64,000 nucleotides of DNA from Paenibacillus tengchongensis. Lineage in GTDB: Bacteria; Bacillota; Bacilli; Paenibacillales; Paenibacillaceae. Location: NCBI RefSeq assembly GCF_008973665.1, contig NZ_WACP01000001.1, forward strand, positions 186,001 through 250,000, written 5' to 3'. The notes beneath the pieces are model-generated. The model had not been told where the DNA came from and ran no database searches. It saw only the letters and a list, made by a program, of their open reading frames with translations. Numbering within the stretch: the first letter of the stretch is position 1; every line of letters starts with the position of its first letter. The position numbers and the translations under genes are program-made. Shown piece by piece: positions 1 through 8,139 of the stretch.

Positions 1-325
1 TATTAAATCCAACCGTTTCATCTATATTCCAATCATATCCAAGAGCAGAAGACAACGCAATCGGAGAAACTGTCGAATGGCAGATTTATTGATAAAAATG
101 ATTCTTAAGACACATTAAATCTCATGTCATGCACACGCCCTTGAAACAACTGCAAATATTGACTATCCAGTCACAAAAATACGGATAAAAACCCCGCCGT
201 TTTGGGATTTGTTTCAAACCGCTGCACAGCAAAAAAATGCGCAACAAAAAAAGCCTCCGCAGCTGCGAGGGCTTCTTTTATGAGCATCTATCCACTTTTG
301 GCGTCATTTATGCCTGTACCAACCG
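1..325. other. Intergenic DNA at window edge
   Basis: No reading frame with a convincing ribosome binding site is visible on either strand. The stretch is AT-rich up to about 200 and ends in the terminator of the next minus-strand gene (245-279). It may hold the promoter or 3' flank of a gene outside the window. Confidence 0.5.
245..279 (-). terminator. Rho-independent terminator of the zinc-ribbon gene
   Basis: On the minus strand a stem formed by AAGCC..GCAGC and GCTGC..GGCTT is followed by a run of seven T. It sits about 45 bp past the stop codon at 326. Confidence 0.75.
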
Positions 326-733
326 CTATGCTTTCTGTTGGAGACGAAGACGGCGCTGGCTCATTACGGCAAGCCGTTTCTTCAGTTCCCGTTCCCATTT
401 GGTGTCGCCGATTCGCTTGGCTACAGCCAGCAAGTCCAGGGCCATGTCGATCTGGCTGCGCACAATCGCCAGCGGATCCTCGCTTTCCAGATTTACGACG
501 TTCTCGAAGATGGCTTCGTCATCCTCCATGACGTAGTCCTGAAAATCCACATCCGTTACACCGTCGCCATGGGCGTATTCCGCGAGAATCTCATACTCGT
601 TTTCGACCTTGTAATGTACCTCCACCCGGTGGCATACCGGACAAAACAGCAGGGGAACATTATGGACTTGCGTGCGATAATGCTTTAGGGTTCCCTTAGT
701 TCCAACCATACTCGCTCCACAGCAAAAGCTCAT
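326..733 (-). CDS. Small zinc-ribbon-like protein, function unknown
   Basis: 135 residues. The N-terminus carries Cys4-Cys5 and a Cys31-Pro-Val-Cys34 pair, the spacing of a small zinc ribbon, and the rest is acidic then basic and helical. The end (about residues 90-125) loosely recalls the IDEAL helical motif of Bacillus proteins, but I cannot assign it. The ATG is preceded by GGGGAGGGTG about 7 bp upstream, which fixes the start. It is a single-gene unit with its own terminator; the peroxiredoxin gene next to it, also on the minus strand, has a separate terminator. Likely a cytoplasmic metal-binding or regulatory protein (inference). Confidence 0.75.
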   Translation of the reverse strand: MSFCCGASMVGTKGTLKHYRTQVHNVPLLFCPVCHRVEVHYKVENEYEILAEYAHGDGVTDVDFQDYVMEDDEAIFENVVNLESEDPLAIVRSQIDMALDLLAVAKRIGDTKWERELKKRLAVMSQRRLRLQQKA

Positions 734-880
734 TATTGTTCACCCTCCCCTGAGTATAGACACTTGTATTCTTATTATTGTATTACAATTACGCCGCAGA
801 GATTCCATGTTCCGCAGGTTCAAAGCAGACCTTCTGCACCCAAATTCAGCCTGATTACTACTTCCGGCAGTCTGGTGCAA

Positions 881-916
881 AAAACCCCCTCGCCTGGAAT
901 CTACCCGGAAGGAGGT
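881..916 (-). terminator. Terminator of the peroxiredoxin gene
   Basis: Imperfect hairpin on the minus strand, AAACCTCC..GGGGGTTT with a T6 tail, about 45 bp past the stop at 959. Confidence 0.6.
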
Positions 917-958
917 TTCATTAGTCTATCAAAGAACAGGGACGAAGACAAATGGGGA

Positions 959-1498
959 TTACAGGTTCTTATCACCCGGCTGCCAGTTCATGGCGCATAG
1001 TCCGCCGGACTGCAAAGCTTGCAGCACACGCAGTGTTTCGTCGACGCTTCGTCCGATATCATTATGGTTGACCACTTCATACTTCAGTTCACCGTCGGGA
1101 TCAATAATGAACAGACCGCGCAGTGCCACACCTTCCTCTTCGATCAACACCCCGTAATCAGCCGCTACCTTCTTGGTAATGTCTGAGGCTAGCGGGTAAT
1201 TTACAGGTCCGAGGCCGTTCTTATCCTTCGGCAGGCTGATCCAGGCTTTATGGCTGTGCACCGAATCGACGCTAACACCCAGTATTTCGGTATCCAAATC
1301 CGCAAAGTCAGCAGCAAACTCGCTTAGAGCGGTAATCTCCGTAGGACAAACATAGGTGAAATCGAGCGGATAAAAGAATAAGACCAGCCATTTGCCCCGA
1401 TAGTCGGACAAGCTTCTGACGCCGAATTCCTGGCCGTCGCCGGTTACAACCTCCATGGTGAAATCAGGGGCTTGCCTGCCCACCAAACGTTCCGCCAT
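959..1498 (-). CDS. 2-Cys peroxiredoxin (YkuU/AhpC family)
   Basis: 179 residues. Reduces hydrogen peroxide and organic hydroperoxides in the cytoplasm using a peroxidatic cysteine. FYPLDFTYVCPTE places the peroxidatic Cys at residue 51 and GGLCAMNWQPG places the resolving Cys at 168, so it is a typical 2-Cys enzyme. The sequence from MAERLVGRQAP to the tail closely follows Bacillus subtilis YkuU. The frame stays open for 43 codons upstream, but the ATG at 1498 follows AAGGAGG by 8 bp and begins the family's conserved N-terminus, so I use it. No reductase gene is adjacent; a thioredoxin system would have to serve it. A perfect PerR operator lies upstream at 1666-1680. Confidence 0.95.
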   Translation of the reverse strand: MAERLVGRQAPDFTMEVVTGDGQEFGVRSLSDYRGKWLVLFFYPLDFTYVCPTEITALSEFAADFADLDTEILGVSVDSVHSHKAWISLPKDKNGLGPVNYPLASDITKKVAADYGVLIEEEGVALRGLFIIDPDGELKYEVVNHNDIGRSVDETLRVLQALQSGGLCAMNWQPGDKNL

Positions 1499-1617
1499 CC
1501 AAACAATCCTCCTTATGAATATGTAAAGCAAAAAAACAATAACATGCACGTCAAGCAAGATAAATGCTATCCTTGTAACAAGGATTCTATCTAGCTTGTC
1601 TACCAGCTGTTGACCAA

Positions 1618-1646
1618 ATGGTAGCACTGCAGAAATCCAAAGTCAA
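1618..1646 (-). promoter_or_regulatory. Sigma-A promoter of the peroxiredoxin gene
   Basis: TTGACT (1641-1646), 17 bp, TACCAT (1618-1623). This gives a leader of about 110 nt before the start at 1498. The PerR box lies just upstream. Confidence 0.5.
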
Positions 1647-1665
1647 TATTGCATTTATTACTTAA

Positions 1666-1680
1666 TTATAATGATTATAA
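1666..1680 (-). promoter_or_regulatory. PerR box
   Basis: Perfect match to the PerR consensus TTATAATNATTATAA, embedded in a longer AT-rich palindrome (CTTAA..TTAAG). PerR is the peroxide-sensing Fur-family repressor, which fits the peroxiredoxin gene downstream. It sits about 20 bp upstream of the best -35, so a second promoter overlapping the box is possible. Confidence 0.85.
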
Positions 1681-1742
1681 ATTAAGTACCTTTTGTGAAG
1701 TTTTTTGATTTTCCGCTTCATTAAAGGAGAATCCGGTTTAAT

Positions 1743-2825
1743 TTATGCCTTACGAATAGCGGCTACAATCAGGTCGCCCATAGCGGAAGTGCTGATCGCT
1801 TTGCTCTTATCGACGGCAATGTCCCCTGTGCGGTGTCCGGCATCCAGAACCTCGGCTACAGCAGCCTCAATGGCAGCCGCAGCATCTTCGTAGCCGAAGG
1901 TCAGGCGGAACATCAGCGCAAGCGACAGAATAGTAGCGATCGGGTTGGCCAACCCTTGACCGGCAATGTCGGGAGCGGAGCCGTGTACCGGTTCATACAG
2001 GCCGTAGCTGCCCTCACCCAGCGACGCGGAGGCCAGCATGCCGATGGATCCGGTCAGCATAGCTGCTTCATCGCTCAGAATGTCGCCGAACATATTCTCA
2101 GTTACAATGACGTCGAAGCTGGACGGACGGCGCAGCAGCTGCATGGCGCAGTTGTCGACCAGCACATGCTCCAGCTCCACCTGCGGATATTCCGGAGCGA
2201 TCCGGTTAACGACCTCTCTCCAAAGACGGGAGGTTTCCAGCACGTTGGCTTTATCTACGCTGGCCAGCTTATTGCGGCGCTTGCCGGCAATCTCAAAAGC
2301 CTGGCGCACGATGCGCTCCACTTCCGTTACGTTGTATACGCAGGTATCCACTGCTTCTTCTCCGTGCTCACCCTGCCGGCGCAGCTTGTCGCCGAAGTAG
2401 ATTCCGCCGGTCAGCTCCCGCACGACCATCAGATCCGTGCCTTCCAGCACTTCAGGCTTCAGCGTGGATGCATCCTTCAAACAGTCAAAGACAACGGCGG
2501 GACGCAGGTTGGAGAACAATCCCAGCGCTTTGCGGATACCGAGCAGTCCAGTCTCCGGGCGCAGTTCTTTCGGATTGTTGTCCCATTTCGGTCCGCCTAC
2601 GGCACCCAGCAGCACCGCATCGGCATTGCGGCAAATGTCCAGAGTATCCTCCGGCAGCGGCGTTCCCCGTTCATCGATGGCGATACCGCCGAAGAGGGCA
2701 TGCTCCGTTTCAAATTTGTAGCCGAACACTTCCTCTGCCTTTTTAAGCACTTTTTCCGCTTCGGCCACCACTTCAGGTCCGATTCCGTCTCCGGCAATAA
2801 CGGCGATCTTTTTCACTTCGCTCAT
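1743..2825 (-). CDS. leuB: 3-isopropylmalate dehydrogenase
   Basis: 360 residues. Oxidises and decarboxylates 3-isopropylmalate to 2-oxoisocaproate with NAD+, the third step of leucine synthesis. The N-terminal [12 protein letters not shown], the substrate segment with [11 protein letters not shown], and the metal/NAD region [14 protein letters not shown] followed by [14 protein letters not shown] are all present, and length is normal. A GTG two codons further up is in frame, but GGGGAG is spaced 8 bp from the ATG at 2825 and would overlap that GTG. leuA lies over 5 kb upstream with unrelated genes between, and no leuC or leuD is in the window, so leuB is apparently transcribed separately. 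No T-box is visible before it. Confidence 0.97.
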   Translation of the reverse strand: MSEVKKIAVIAGDGIGPEVVAEAEKVLKKAEEVFGYKFETEHALFGGIAIDERGTPLPEDTLDICRNADAVLLGAVGGPKWDNNPKELRPETGLLGIRKALGLFSNLRPAVVFDCLKDASTLKPEVLEGTDLMVVRELTGGIYFGDKLRRQGEHGEEAVDTCVYNVTEVERIVRQAFEIAGKRRNKLASVDKANVLETSRLWREVVNRIAPEYPQVELEHVLVDNCAMQLLRRPSSFDVIVTENMFGDILSDEAAMLTGSIGMLASASLGEGSYGLYEPVHGSAPDIAGQGLANPIATILSLALMFRLTFGYEDAAAAIEAAVAEVLDAGHRTGDIAVDKSKAISTSAMGDLIVAAIRKA

Positions 2826-3061
2826 GTTTGTCACTCCCCAATGGATTTGCTGGCATAACCACCAGCTTAATTAGCAGGCATAGTTCTTCTGTATACTGTT
2901 GTAACATAAGCCCGGCCAAAGGACAAAGATATAGATTCTATGAACGTGATAGGTATTGCCTATAGGATAAATTTGCTCTTGATTTGCAGGTTGTTTACAA
3001 TAAATAAGTAATGAGCTTGCTTAATTGTCATCATCCATCTGAAGCGAGGAGTGATTGCAGA

Positions 3062-4042
3062 GTGCAGTTTACGAAGCTTGGCAAATCCGGCATGAAGGTC
3101 AGCCGCCTGTGTTTGGGAACGATGAATTTCGGTCCGATTACCGATGAGAAGGAAGCTTTCCGCATTATGGACGCCGCGCTTGACGCGGGCATCAATTTTT
3201 TTGACACCGCAAACATTTACGGCTGGGGTGAGAATTCCGGTCTTACAGAGACGATCATCGGCCGTTGGTTCAAGCAGGGCGGCGGACGGCGCGAGAAGAC
3301 CGTGCTTGCCACCAAGGTGTACGGCGCAATGAGCGATAAGCTGGACGGTCCCAACGATGAACGCGGTCTGTCCTCTTATATTATCCGCCGTCATCTGGAA
3401 GGTTCACTGCAGCGGTTGCAGACCGATCATATCGAGCTGTACCAGATGCATCACGTCGACCGCAATGTCACATGGGACGAGCTTTGGGGTGCCTTCGAAC
3501 TGGCCGTCAGCCAAGGCAAGATCGGCTACGTCGGCTCCAGTAATTTCGCGGGCTGGGATATCGCTGTTGCCCAGATGGAAGCGAAGAACCGCGGCTTCCT
3601 GGGCCTGGTGTCGGAGCAGCACAAGTACAGCCTGACCTGCCGCCTGCCGGAGCTTGAGGTCCTTCCCGCCGCACAGAGCCTCGGCCTGGGCGTCATCCCG
3701 TGGAGCCCGCTGGACGGCGGATTGCTCGGCCGCAATGCCCTCAAGAAGATTGAAGGCTCGCGCAGCGGCGGCAACGCCGAGCGCATCGAGCAGCACAAGG
3801 CCCAGCTTGAAGCCTTCGCCGAGCTCAGCCGCGAGCTGGGCGAGCCGCAGGACAACATCGCGCTTGCCTGGCTGCTCGCCAATCCCGCAGTCACCGCGCC
3901 GATTATCGGACCACGCACCTTGGAGCAGTTCGAAAGCGCCCTGCGCAGTCTCGAAATCGTACTGGACGAGTCCGTACTGAAGCGCCTGGACGAGATCTTC
4001 CCCGGACCCGGCGGTGCCGCTCCGAACGCGTATGCCTGGTAA
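3062..4042 (+). CDS. Aldo/keto reductase
   Basis: 326 residues. NAD(P)H-dependent oxidoreductase of carbonyl compounds; substrate unknown. It shows the TIM-barrel family's start (FTKLGKSGMKVSRLCLGTMN), the catalytic tetrad candidates Asp48 (FFDTA), Tyr53, Lys85 (ATKVYG) and His130 (ELYQMH), and the cofactor-binding C-terminal segment around APIIGPRTLEQ. The GTG at 3062 is preceded by GAGGAG 10 bp upstream; an upstream ATG at 3011 is in frame but lacks a ribosome site. Monocistronic, lying head-to-head with leuB and convergent with the DUF4097 operon, sharing the terminator at 4068-4117. Confidence 0.92.
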   Translation: MQFTKLGKSGMKVSRLCLGTMNFGPITDEKEAFRIMDAALDAGINFFDTANIYGWGENSGLTETIIGRWFKQGGGRREKTVLATKVYGAMSDKLDGPNDERGLSSYIIRRHLEGSLQRLQTDHIELYQMHHVDRNVTWDELWGAFELAVSQGKIGYVGSSNFAGWDIAVAQMEAKNRGFLGLVSEQHKYSLTCRLPELEVLPAAQSLGLGVIPWSPLDGGLLGRNALKKIEGSRSGGNAERIEQHKAQLEAFAELSRELGEPQDNIALAWLLANPAVTAPIIGPRTLEQFESALRSLEIVLDESVLKRLDEIFPGPGGAAPNAYAW

Positions 4043-4067
4043 TCGGTATTTACCATCCTGCAATATC

Positions 4068-4117
4068 GAAAGAGAGCCGCCTCACGCATTTTCTTCTGCG
4101 CAAGGCGGCTCTCTTTC
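4068..4117. terminator. Bidirectional terminator
   Basis: Arms GAAAGAGAGCCGCC and GGCGGCTCTCTTTC form a 14-bp stem with A and T runs on both sides, so it can end both the aldo/keto reductase and the DUF4097 operon. Confidence 0.9.
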
Positions 4118-4119
4118 TC

Positions 4120-5232
4120 TTATTCGGCGGTATCCACCGTTATAGAACCATTGCTGGTCGAAAGCTTCACCTCATGGGTGCCGCTGCCCAGCGTGGCCTT
4201 CCCGTTATCCTTGCCGTCACCGTCGTAATCCCAGCCGATATTCCCCTTCAGCGAGCCATTGCTGGTGTCCGCTTCAATTTGTGCATCAGCAACCGCCGGA
4301 AGGTTAACGGTAATTTTGCCGTTGCTTGACGAAAGCTTCCAGTTTCCGGTCACCGCTGAGTTGGCGGTGATCCGCCCGTTGCTGCTCTTGGCTTCAAGCG
4401 GGCCGTCGATGTTATCGAGCTCAATGGCACCGTTGGAGCTTTTGAGTTCAACCTCTCCCTGTACATTTTGCACTGTCATCGTTCCGTTGCTGGTATGCGC
4501 CTCTACACCGCCGGCAATGTCATGGATATCCAGCTTTCCATTGCTGGTGTCCGCCTTAAGACCGGCATCCAGATTCCATGCTTCAATGGTGCCGTCGCTG
4601 GTTTCGACTTCAACGGCCAGACTGCTCGGCAGCGTGATTTCCAGATACGGCGATTTCGTGTAAATCCCGAAGTGAATGTCCGACAACCAGCTATCGTCAT
4701 GCTTCTGCTCCAGCGTCAGCGTGTCTCCTTCGGCAGTAACCTTCCACTCTTCAGCCAGCCTGCCGGCGGCCTCTACCTCTGAGTCACCGTCTATCTCTAG
4801 CTCACCCTTATAATCTAAAGTGTTGCTATCCACCCCGGTAACCTTAACCTTGCCGTTTGGCAAATCTACCTTTACAGTGGTAATGCCATTCAGATTATCC
4901 ACCATTCCCTGCACAGGGACGAGATGCGACCTGCCGAGGATGCCTGCCAGCGAGCCTCCCGCAAGCATGGACTGGCCTCCGCTGGCCAGCACCAGCACAA
5001 TGATCAGAATGATTGCCCATGCACTGACGCGAGTCTTCGTCTCCGATTTCAGCAGCAGCCGCAGCAGCATTTCAACTCCGAACAGGATCAGCAGCGCAGG
5101 CCAGAGATAGCCCAGCAGATCATAAGATACAATATCAAGCTGGGCCAGCACCACCAGCGCGCCCAGCGCAATACAGCCAAGCGCAGCGGTGAAGCTGCCA
5201 ACCTTCCATCTTCCCATCCGTCCATACCCCAT
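4120..5232 (-). CDS. LiaF-like membrane protein with DUF4097 beta-strand repeats
   Basis: 370 residues. The N-terminal third holds about three membrane segments (roughly 11-30, 36-56 and 70-92), as in LiaI/LiaF-type proteins. From about residue 110 to the end the chain is a right-handed beta-type repeat domain (DUF4097) in which the motif TSNG or SSNG recurs every 18-25 residues at least eight times. Such proteins occur in cell-envelope stress regulons; the repeat domain probably faces outside. The start ATG lies 3 bp after the stop of the preceding gene with an AGGA just ahead, so translation is likely coupled. It is the last gene of the sigma/anti-sigma operon. Confidence 0.85.
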   Translation of the reverse strand: MGYGRMGRWKVGSFTAALGCIALGALVVLAQLDIVSYDLLGYLWPALLILFGVEMLLRLLLKSETKTRVSAWAIILIIVLVLASGGQSMLAGGSLAGILGRSHLVPVQGMVDNLNGITTVKVDLPNGKVKVTGVDSNTLDYKGELEIDGDSEVEAAGRLAEEWKVTAEGDTLTLEQKHDDSWLSDIHFGIYTKSPYLEITLPSSLAVEVETSDGTIEAWNLDAGLKADTSNGKLDIHDIAGGVEAHTSNGTMTVQNVQGEVELKSSNGAIELDNIDGPLEAKSSNGRITANSAVTGNWKLSSSNGKITVNLPAVADAQIEADTSNGSLKGNIGWDYDGDGKDNGKATLGSGTHEVKLSTSNGSITVDTAE

Positions 5233-5235
5233 TTC

Positions 5236-5733
5236 CTAAACTTTTGTGTTCTTTCGCAGCAGTCTGAACCCGTATCCGATCAGTGCCAGCGCCAGCAGAA
5301 TCGTTCCGATATTCATATCGACGAGGATCCGCCACAGCCACGGAAAAACATTGATGACCATCAGCAGGAAGCCGGCGATTACGCAGCCGATGCCGACCCA
5401 TACAGGGCTGACTTCCTCCTGGGGATAGCTGGGCATCGGTGGTACTCCCATGCTCCAAGGTGCACTATAGGCGTCGGGATGAAACATCATCCGTTCATGC
5501 TCTTCCACAGACAGCTTCATCCAGGCAGCCTTCTGCAGCGCGTCGAACAGCTGATAGAACCAGAGCGCGGCCAGGGCAAACGGGAAAATCGACGGCATGG
5601 AAGGGATGAAAATAATGCATAGTATCGCACCAATCATGTACTCCAGGCCCAGCTTCTTGAAGCCCAGATACATGTGGCCCAAGCCTGGAATCCAGGCCAG
5701 GAAAAAAGTCAGCCAGCGTTTTTTCTTGATCAT
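5236..5733 (-). CDS. Multipass membrane protein of the ECF operon
   Basis: 165 residues. It begins MIKKKRWLTFFLAWIPGLGHMYLG, which resembles the TM2-type opening found in small membrane proteins (a glycine-proline turn between helices), and has about four membrane segments, two near the N-terminus and two at the end (about 105-125 and 135-155). AGGAGG is 7 bp from the ATG at 5733; an ATG further up in frame has no ribosome site. It lies between the anti-sigma gene and the DUF4097 gene, with 3 bp to the latter. No catalytic motif is seen. Role in envelope stress signalling is inferred from the operon only. Confidence 0.85.
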   Translation of the reverse strand: MIKKKRWLTFFLAWIPGLGHMYLGFKKLGLEYMIGAILCIIFIPSMPSIFPFALAALWFYQLFDALQKAAWMKLSVEEHERMMFHPDAYSAPWSMGVPPMPSYPQEEVSPVWVGIGCVIAGFLLMVINVFPWLWRILVDMNIGTILLALALIGYGFRLLRKNTKV

Positions 5734-5796
5734 GTTTATCCTCCTAAAAGTTTTGCGAAAAATTCGCATCTTGTATTTACATTGCAGCAATTAAAT

Positions 5797-6252
5797 TTAT
5801 TTGTCAGCTGGTGTGTTGGACAGCCAAGCACCGACCGAGCTGGACATATGGCCATTGATTTCACTGATTCCATAGGCCAGATTCTCAAATATTCCGAGCT
5901 GCACCAGCACCAGGGTCAAACCGACCGCCAGGCAGTAATGCATCCAGGATGTGCGCGGAGCGGTACGCCGTCTGGCTGCAGTCGGCTGTATGCTGCGTTC
6001 TTTACGGCCATTCTCAAGCCGTTCAATCTCCGACATCACCGAATCCGTCAAATCCGGAAAGTCCGGCAGACCCGGCGCTGCCCAAGCACTGTCTTCTTCG
6101 TTCCAAATTGCCGCCAGCTCTCTGGCTTCTTCCAGCCACTGTGCGCATTCCGGGCAGGAGTCCGTGTGCAGCCGGAGCTGCAGCTCCATATCCGGAGATA
6201 ACTGGCCGTCTATATAATGAGGCATCCACTCTTGTACTGTTGCACACTTCAT
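5797..6252 (-). CDS. Anti-sigma factor with zinc-finger (ZAS) domain
   Basis: 151 residues. The N-terminal domain has the zinc-binding anti-sigma signature His29-x3-Cys33-x2-Cys36 (HTDSCPEC), which in RsiW/RsrA-type proteins clamps the partner ECF sigma factor. A single membrane helix lies near residues 100-125 (HYCLAVGLTLVLVQ), leaving a short extracytoplasmic tail. The ATG at 6252 overlaps the sigma gene stop as ATGA, with GGGAGG 7 bp upstream, which fixes the start and suggests translational coupling. Release would be by proteolysis of the membrane anchor or by a conformational change; the short tail does not decide which (inference). Confidence 0.92.
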   Translation of the reverse strand: MKCATVQEWMPHYIDGQLSPDMELQLRLHTDSCPECAQWLEEARELAAIWNEEDSAWAAPGLPDFPDLTDSVMSEIERLENGRKERSIQPTAARRRTAPRTSWMHYCLAVGLTLVLVQLGIFENLAYGISEINGHMSSSVGAWLSNTPADK

Positions 6253-6791
6253 CGCCATTCCTCCCCGAGTTTACGCATCATTTGTCTGGCCCTGTAGAGC
6301 TGGGATTCGACCGTTTTGACCGAAACCCCTTTCTGCTCGGCAATTTCCTGATAGGAATGGCGCTGGAAATAATACAACTGCACAACCGACCGGTACGGCT
6401 CTGCGAGATTGTTCAAATTCCGGTCCAATTCCTGTGTGGCCTCCTTGCGGAGCGCCTCCTGCTCTGGCGTCTGTGAAGAGATATAATCGTTCTCCGTGTA
6501 ATCCGCCGCTGTCCGGTGCTGCCATTCCCGGTCATTCGCTCTTTTCCAGTCGAGACAGGTCCGATAGGCGATCCGGTACAGCCAGGTGGAGAACGATGAC
6601 TGCCCTCTGAAGGAAGGGAGCGCCTTGTACGCTTTAATGAATACCTCCTGGGCCATATCCTTGGCCGACTCGGCTTCTCCCGTAATTTTGAAACATACTC
6701 TATAGACCATGCCCTGGTAACGGTTGACCAGATGTCCAAACGCCTGACGCTGGCCTTCCAGCACGGCAGCAATCCATTCTGCCTCTTCCAG
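6249..6791 (-). CDS. ECF RNA polymerase sigma factor (SigW-like), probable CTG start
   Basis: 180 residues if started at CTG 6791. Sigma region 2 (about 20-90, with DMAQEVFIKAYKALPSF and STWLYRIAYRTCLDWKR) and region 4 (about 120-175, with YQEIAEQKGVSVKTVESQLYR) are complete. The first standard start in frame is GTG 6762-6764, but that has no ribosome site and cuts off EEAEWIAAV, which belongs to region 2.1 in such factors. A strong AAGGAGGGG stands 6 bp before CTG 6789-6791, so I infer a CTG start. It is followed by its anti-sigma factor (4-bp overlap) and two membrane proteins, and is preceded by an ECF-type promoter. Confidence 0.93.
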   Translation of the reverse strand: MEEAEWIAAVLEGQRQAFGHLVNRYQGMVYRVCFKITGEAESAKDMAQEVFIKAYKALPSFRGQSSFSTWLYRIAYRTCLDWKRANDREWQHRTAADYTENDYISSQTPEQEALRKEATQELDRNLNNLAEPYRSVVQLYYFQRHSYQEIAEQKGVSVKTVESQLYRARQMMRKLGEEWR

Positions 6792-6819
6792 TGTGCTCCC
6801 CTCCTTCAGTTACATAACG

Positions 6820-6849
6820 TTAGACGCCGAACCGCTCTGCACCCCTGCA
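6820..6849 (-). promoter_or_regulatory. Possible ECF-type promoter of the sigma operon
   Basis: The -10 element CGTCTAA (6820-6826) is the form used by Bacillus extracytoplasmic sigma factors. Seventeen bp upstream is TGCAGG (6844-6849), a weak match to TGMAAC. Position about 30 bp before the ribosome site fits autoregulation. Confidence 0.45.
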
Positions 6850-7059
6850 GCTTTTTCAAAAAAATATTCATCCGGTTTAAACTCTACGTTTATGGTACTA
6901 CAAGATTGCCGCCAAGTGCGGAAAACCGCCGGATTTGACAACATTTTACCTGGCGGGACCCAATGAACTTTATGAATGAGAATATACGGTTGTTGCTGGA
7001 GAAAGGAATAGCCGAAGAAATGAGGAATAGGTTTATTGCCGTAAAAAGGAGGAATTATT

Positions 7060-8064
7060 TTGACCCATCTGCAGAGAACCATTGAAGATCTTGTTAACAA
7101 GTATCAAGGAGAAAAGCCGTTAAGCGGAACCCTATTAATCGCAAGAAATTACGATGTAATATTTGAAAAAGCCTATGGGGAGGCGAGCATTCAACTGCGT
7201 GTGCCCAATACCCCTGAAACGAAGTTTCATATCGCTTCTTTGACCAAAATGTTTACCGCCGCCGCAGCCCTGAAGCTGCACGGGGAAGGCAGAGTCAGCC
7301 TGAATCACCATCCCGGCCTCTATTTACCGGAACTGGAGCGGCTGCACCCGGAAACAACCATCCATCACTTGCTTTCCAATACCTCCGGGCTGTCCGACAT
7401 TTATGCCGTTCCTCATCTGCGGCATGAAATCAGCAAGCTGGCCTATGACAACAGGGATTTCTTGAGTTATTTAGGAGAGCAGAAGCAGCCTTATCCTCCG
7501 GGGAAACGCTGGAAATACAGCAGTACCGGTTTTTTAATGGTCGCCTACATCCTGGAGAAGGTGACGGGACAAACATTTGAGAGATTGCTGAAAGAGATGT
7601 TTCTGGAGCCGCTGGGCATGAAGGACACCGGACAGGATAATCCGCGGGTGATCAACAAAAATCGCGCCTATGGACACACCATTGTGGACGGAGAATACAG
7701 AAATGCCGACAACGACAAATTATCAGACCTTGATCAGATCCCGGGCGAACTGTATTCAACGGCAAGAGATCTGAATCAATGGTGCAATGCCATGCTTAAA
7801 GGAGATGTGCTGGCAGAGCATTTATCGGACAAAATGTTTACTCCATACGGCTTGGTGGATTTCGATCCCGCACTGACCTACGGATACGGCTGGTTTTTGG
7901 ATATGGGAAGGAACCGCCGCTTAATCGGCGGAGGCACCCCCGGATTCAGATCGGAAATCTTTCAGTATCCGGAGCACAAGCTCCATATCATCATGCTGTG
8001 GAACAATGAAACGATAAATTTCCATGAATTATTCTGGCGAATTAACGAGGCCTTGTTACACTAG
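7060..8064 (+). CDS. Serine hydrolase, beta-lactamase/PBP4* family
   Basis: 334 residues. Has the class C beta-lactamase fold signatures: Ser60-Leu-Thr-Lys63 (nucleophile motif SxxK), Tyr153-Ser-Ser155 (YxS motif) and a C-terminal GGGTPGF in the place of the K/HxG motif. Members act as esterases, D-amino-acid peptidases or penicillin-binding-like enzymes; substrate not predictable. There is no signal peptide, so a cytoplasmic location is likely. The TTG start at 7060 follows AAAAGGAGG by 6 bp. It stands alone, divergent from the sigma operon and convergent with leuA. Confidence 0.9.
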   Translation: MTHLQRTIEDLVNKYQGEKPLSGTLLIARNYDVIFEKAYGEASIQLRVPNTPETKFHIASLTKMFTAAAALKLHGEGRVSLNHHPGLYLPELERLHPETTIHHLLSNTSGLSDIYAVPHLRHEISKLAYDNRDFLSYLGEQKQPYPPGKRWKYSSTGFLMVAYILEKVTGQTFERLLKEMFLEPLGMKDTGQDNPRVINKNRAYGHTIVDGEYRNADNDKLSDLDQIPGELYSTARDLNQWCNAMLKGDVLAEHLSDKMFTPYGLVDFDPALTYGYGWFLDMGRNRRLIGGGTPGFRSEIFQYPEHKLHIIMLWNNETINFHELFWRINEALLH

Positions 8065-8076
8065 CGGAATAAGCAG

Positions 8077-8121
8077 CAAAAAGCTGCCGGAGCAGCGGTT
8101 CTTCCCGCAGTCCGGCAGCTT
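8077..8121 (-). terminator. Terminator of the ilv-leuA operon
   Basis: Arms AAGCTGCCGGA and TCCGGCAGCTT with a T5 run on the minus strand, 20 bp past the leuA stop. The plus-strand side has no good T run. Confidence 0.8.
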
Positions 8122-8139
8122 GCATCGGTTCAATTCAGG

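Noticed and set aside
1499..1627. N-terminal extension of the peroxiredoxin with a hydrophobic helix
   Set aside because: The family begins at MAERLVG, with a strong ribosome site directly ahead; the extension overlaps the predicted leader.
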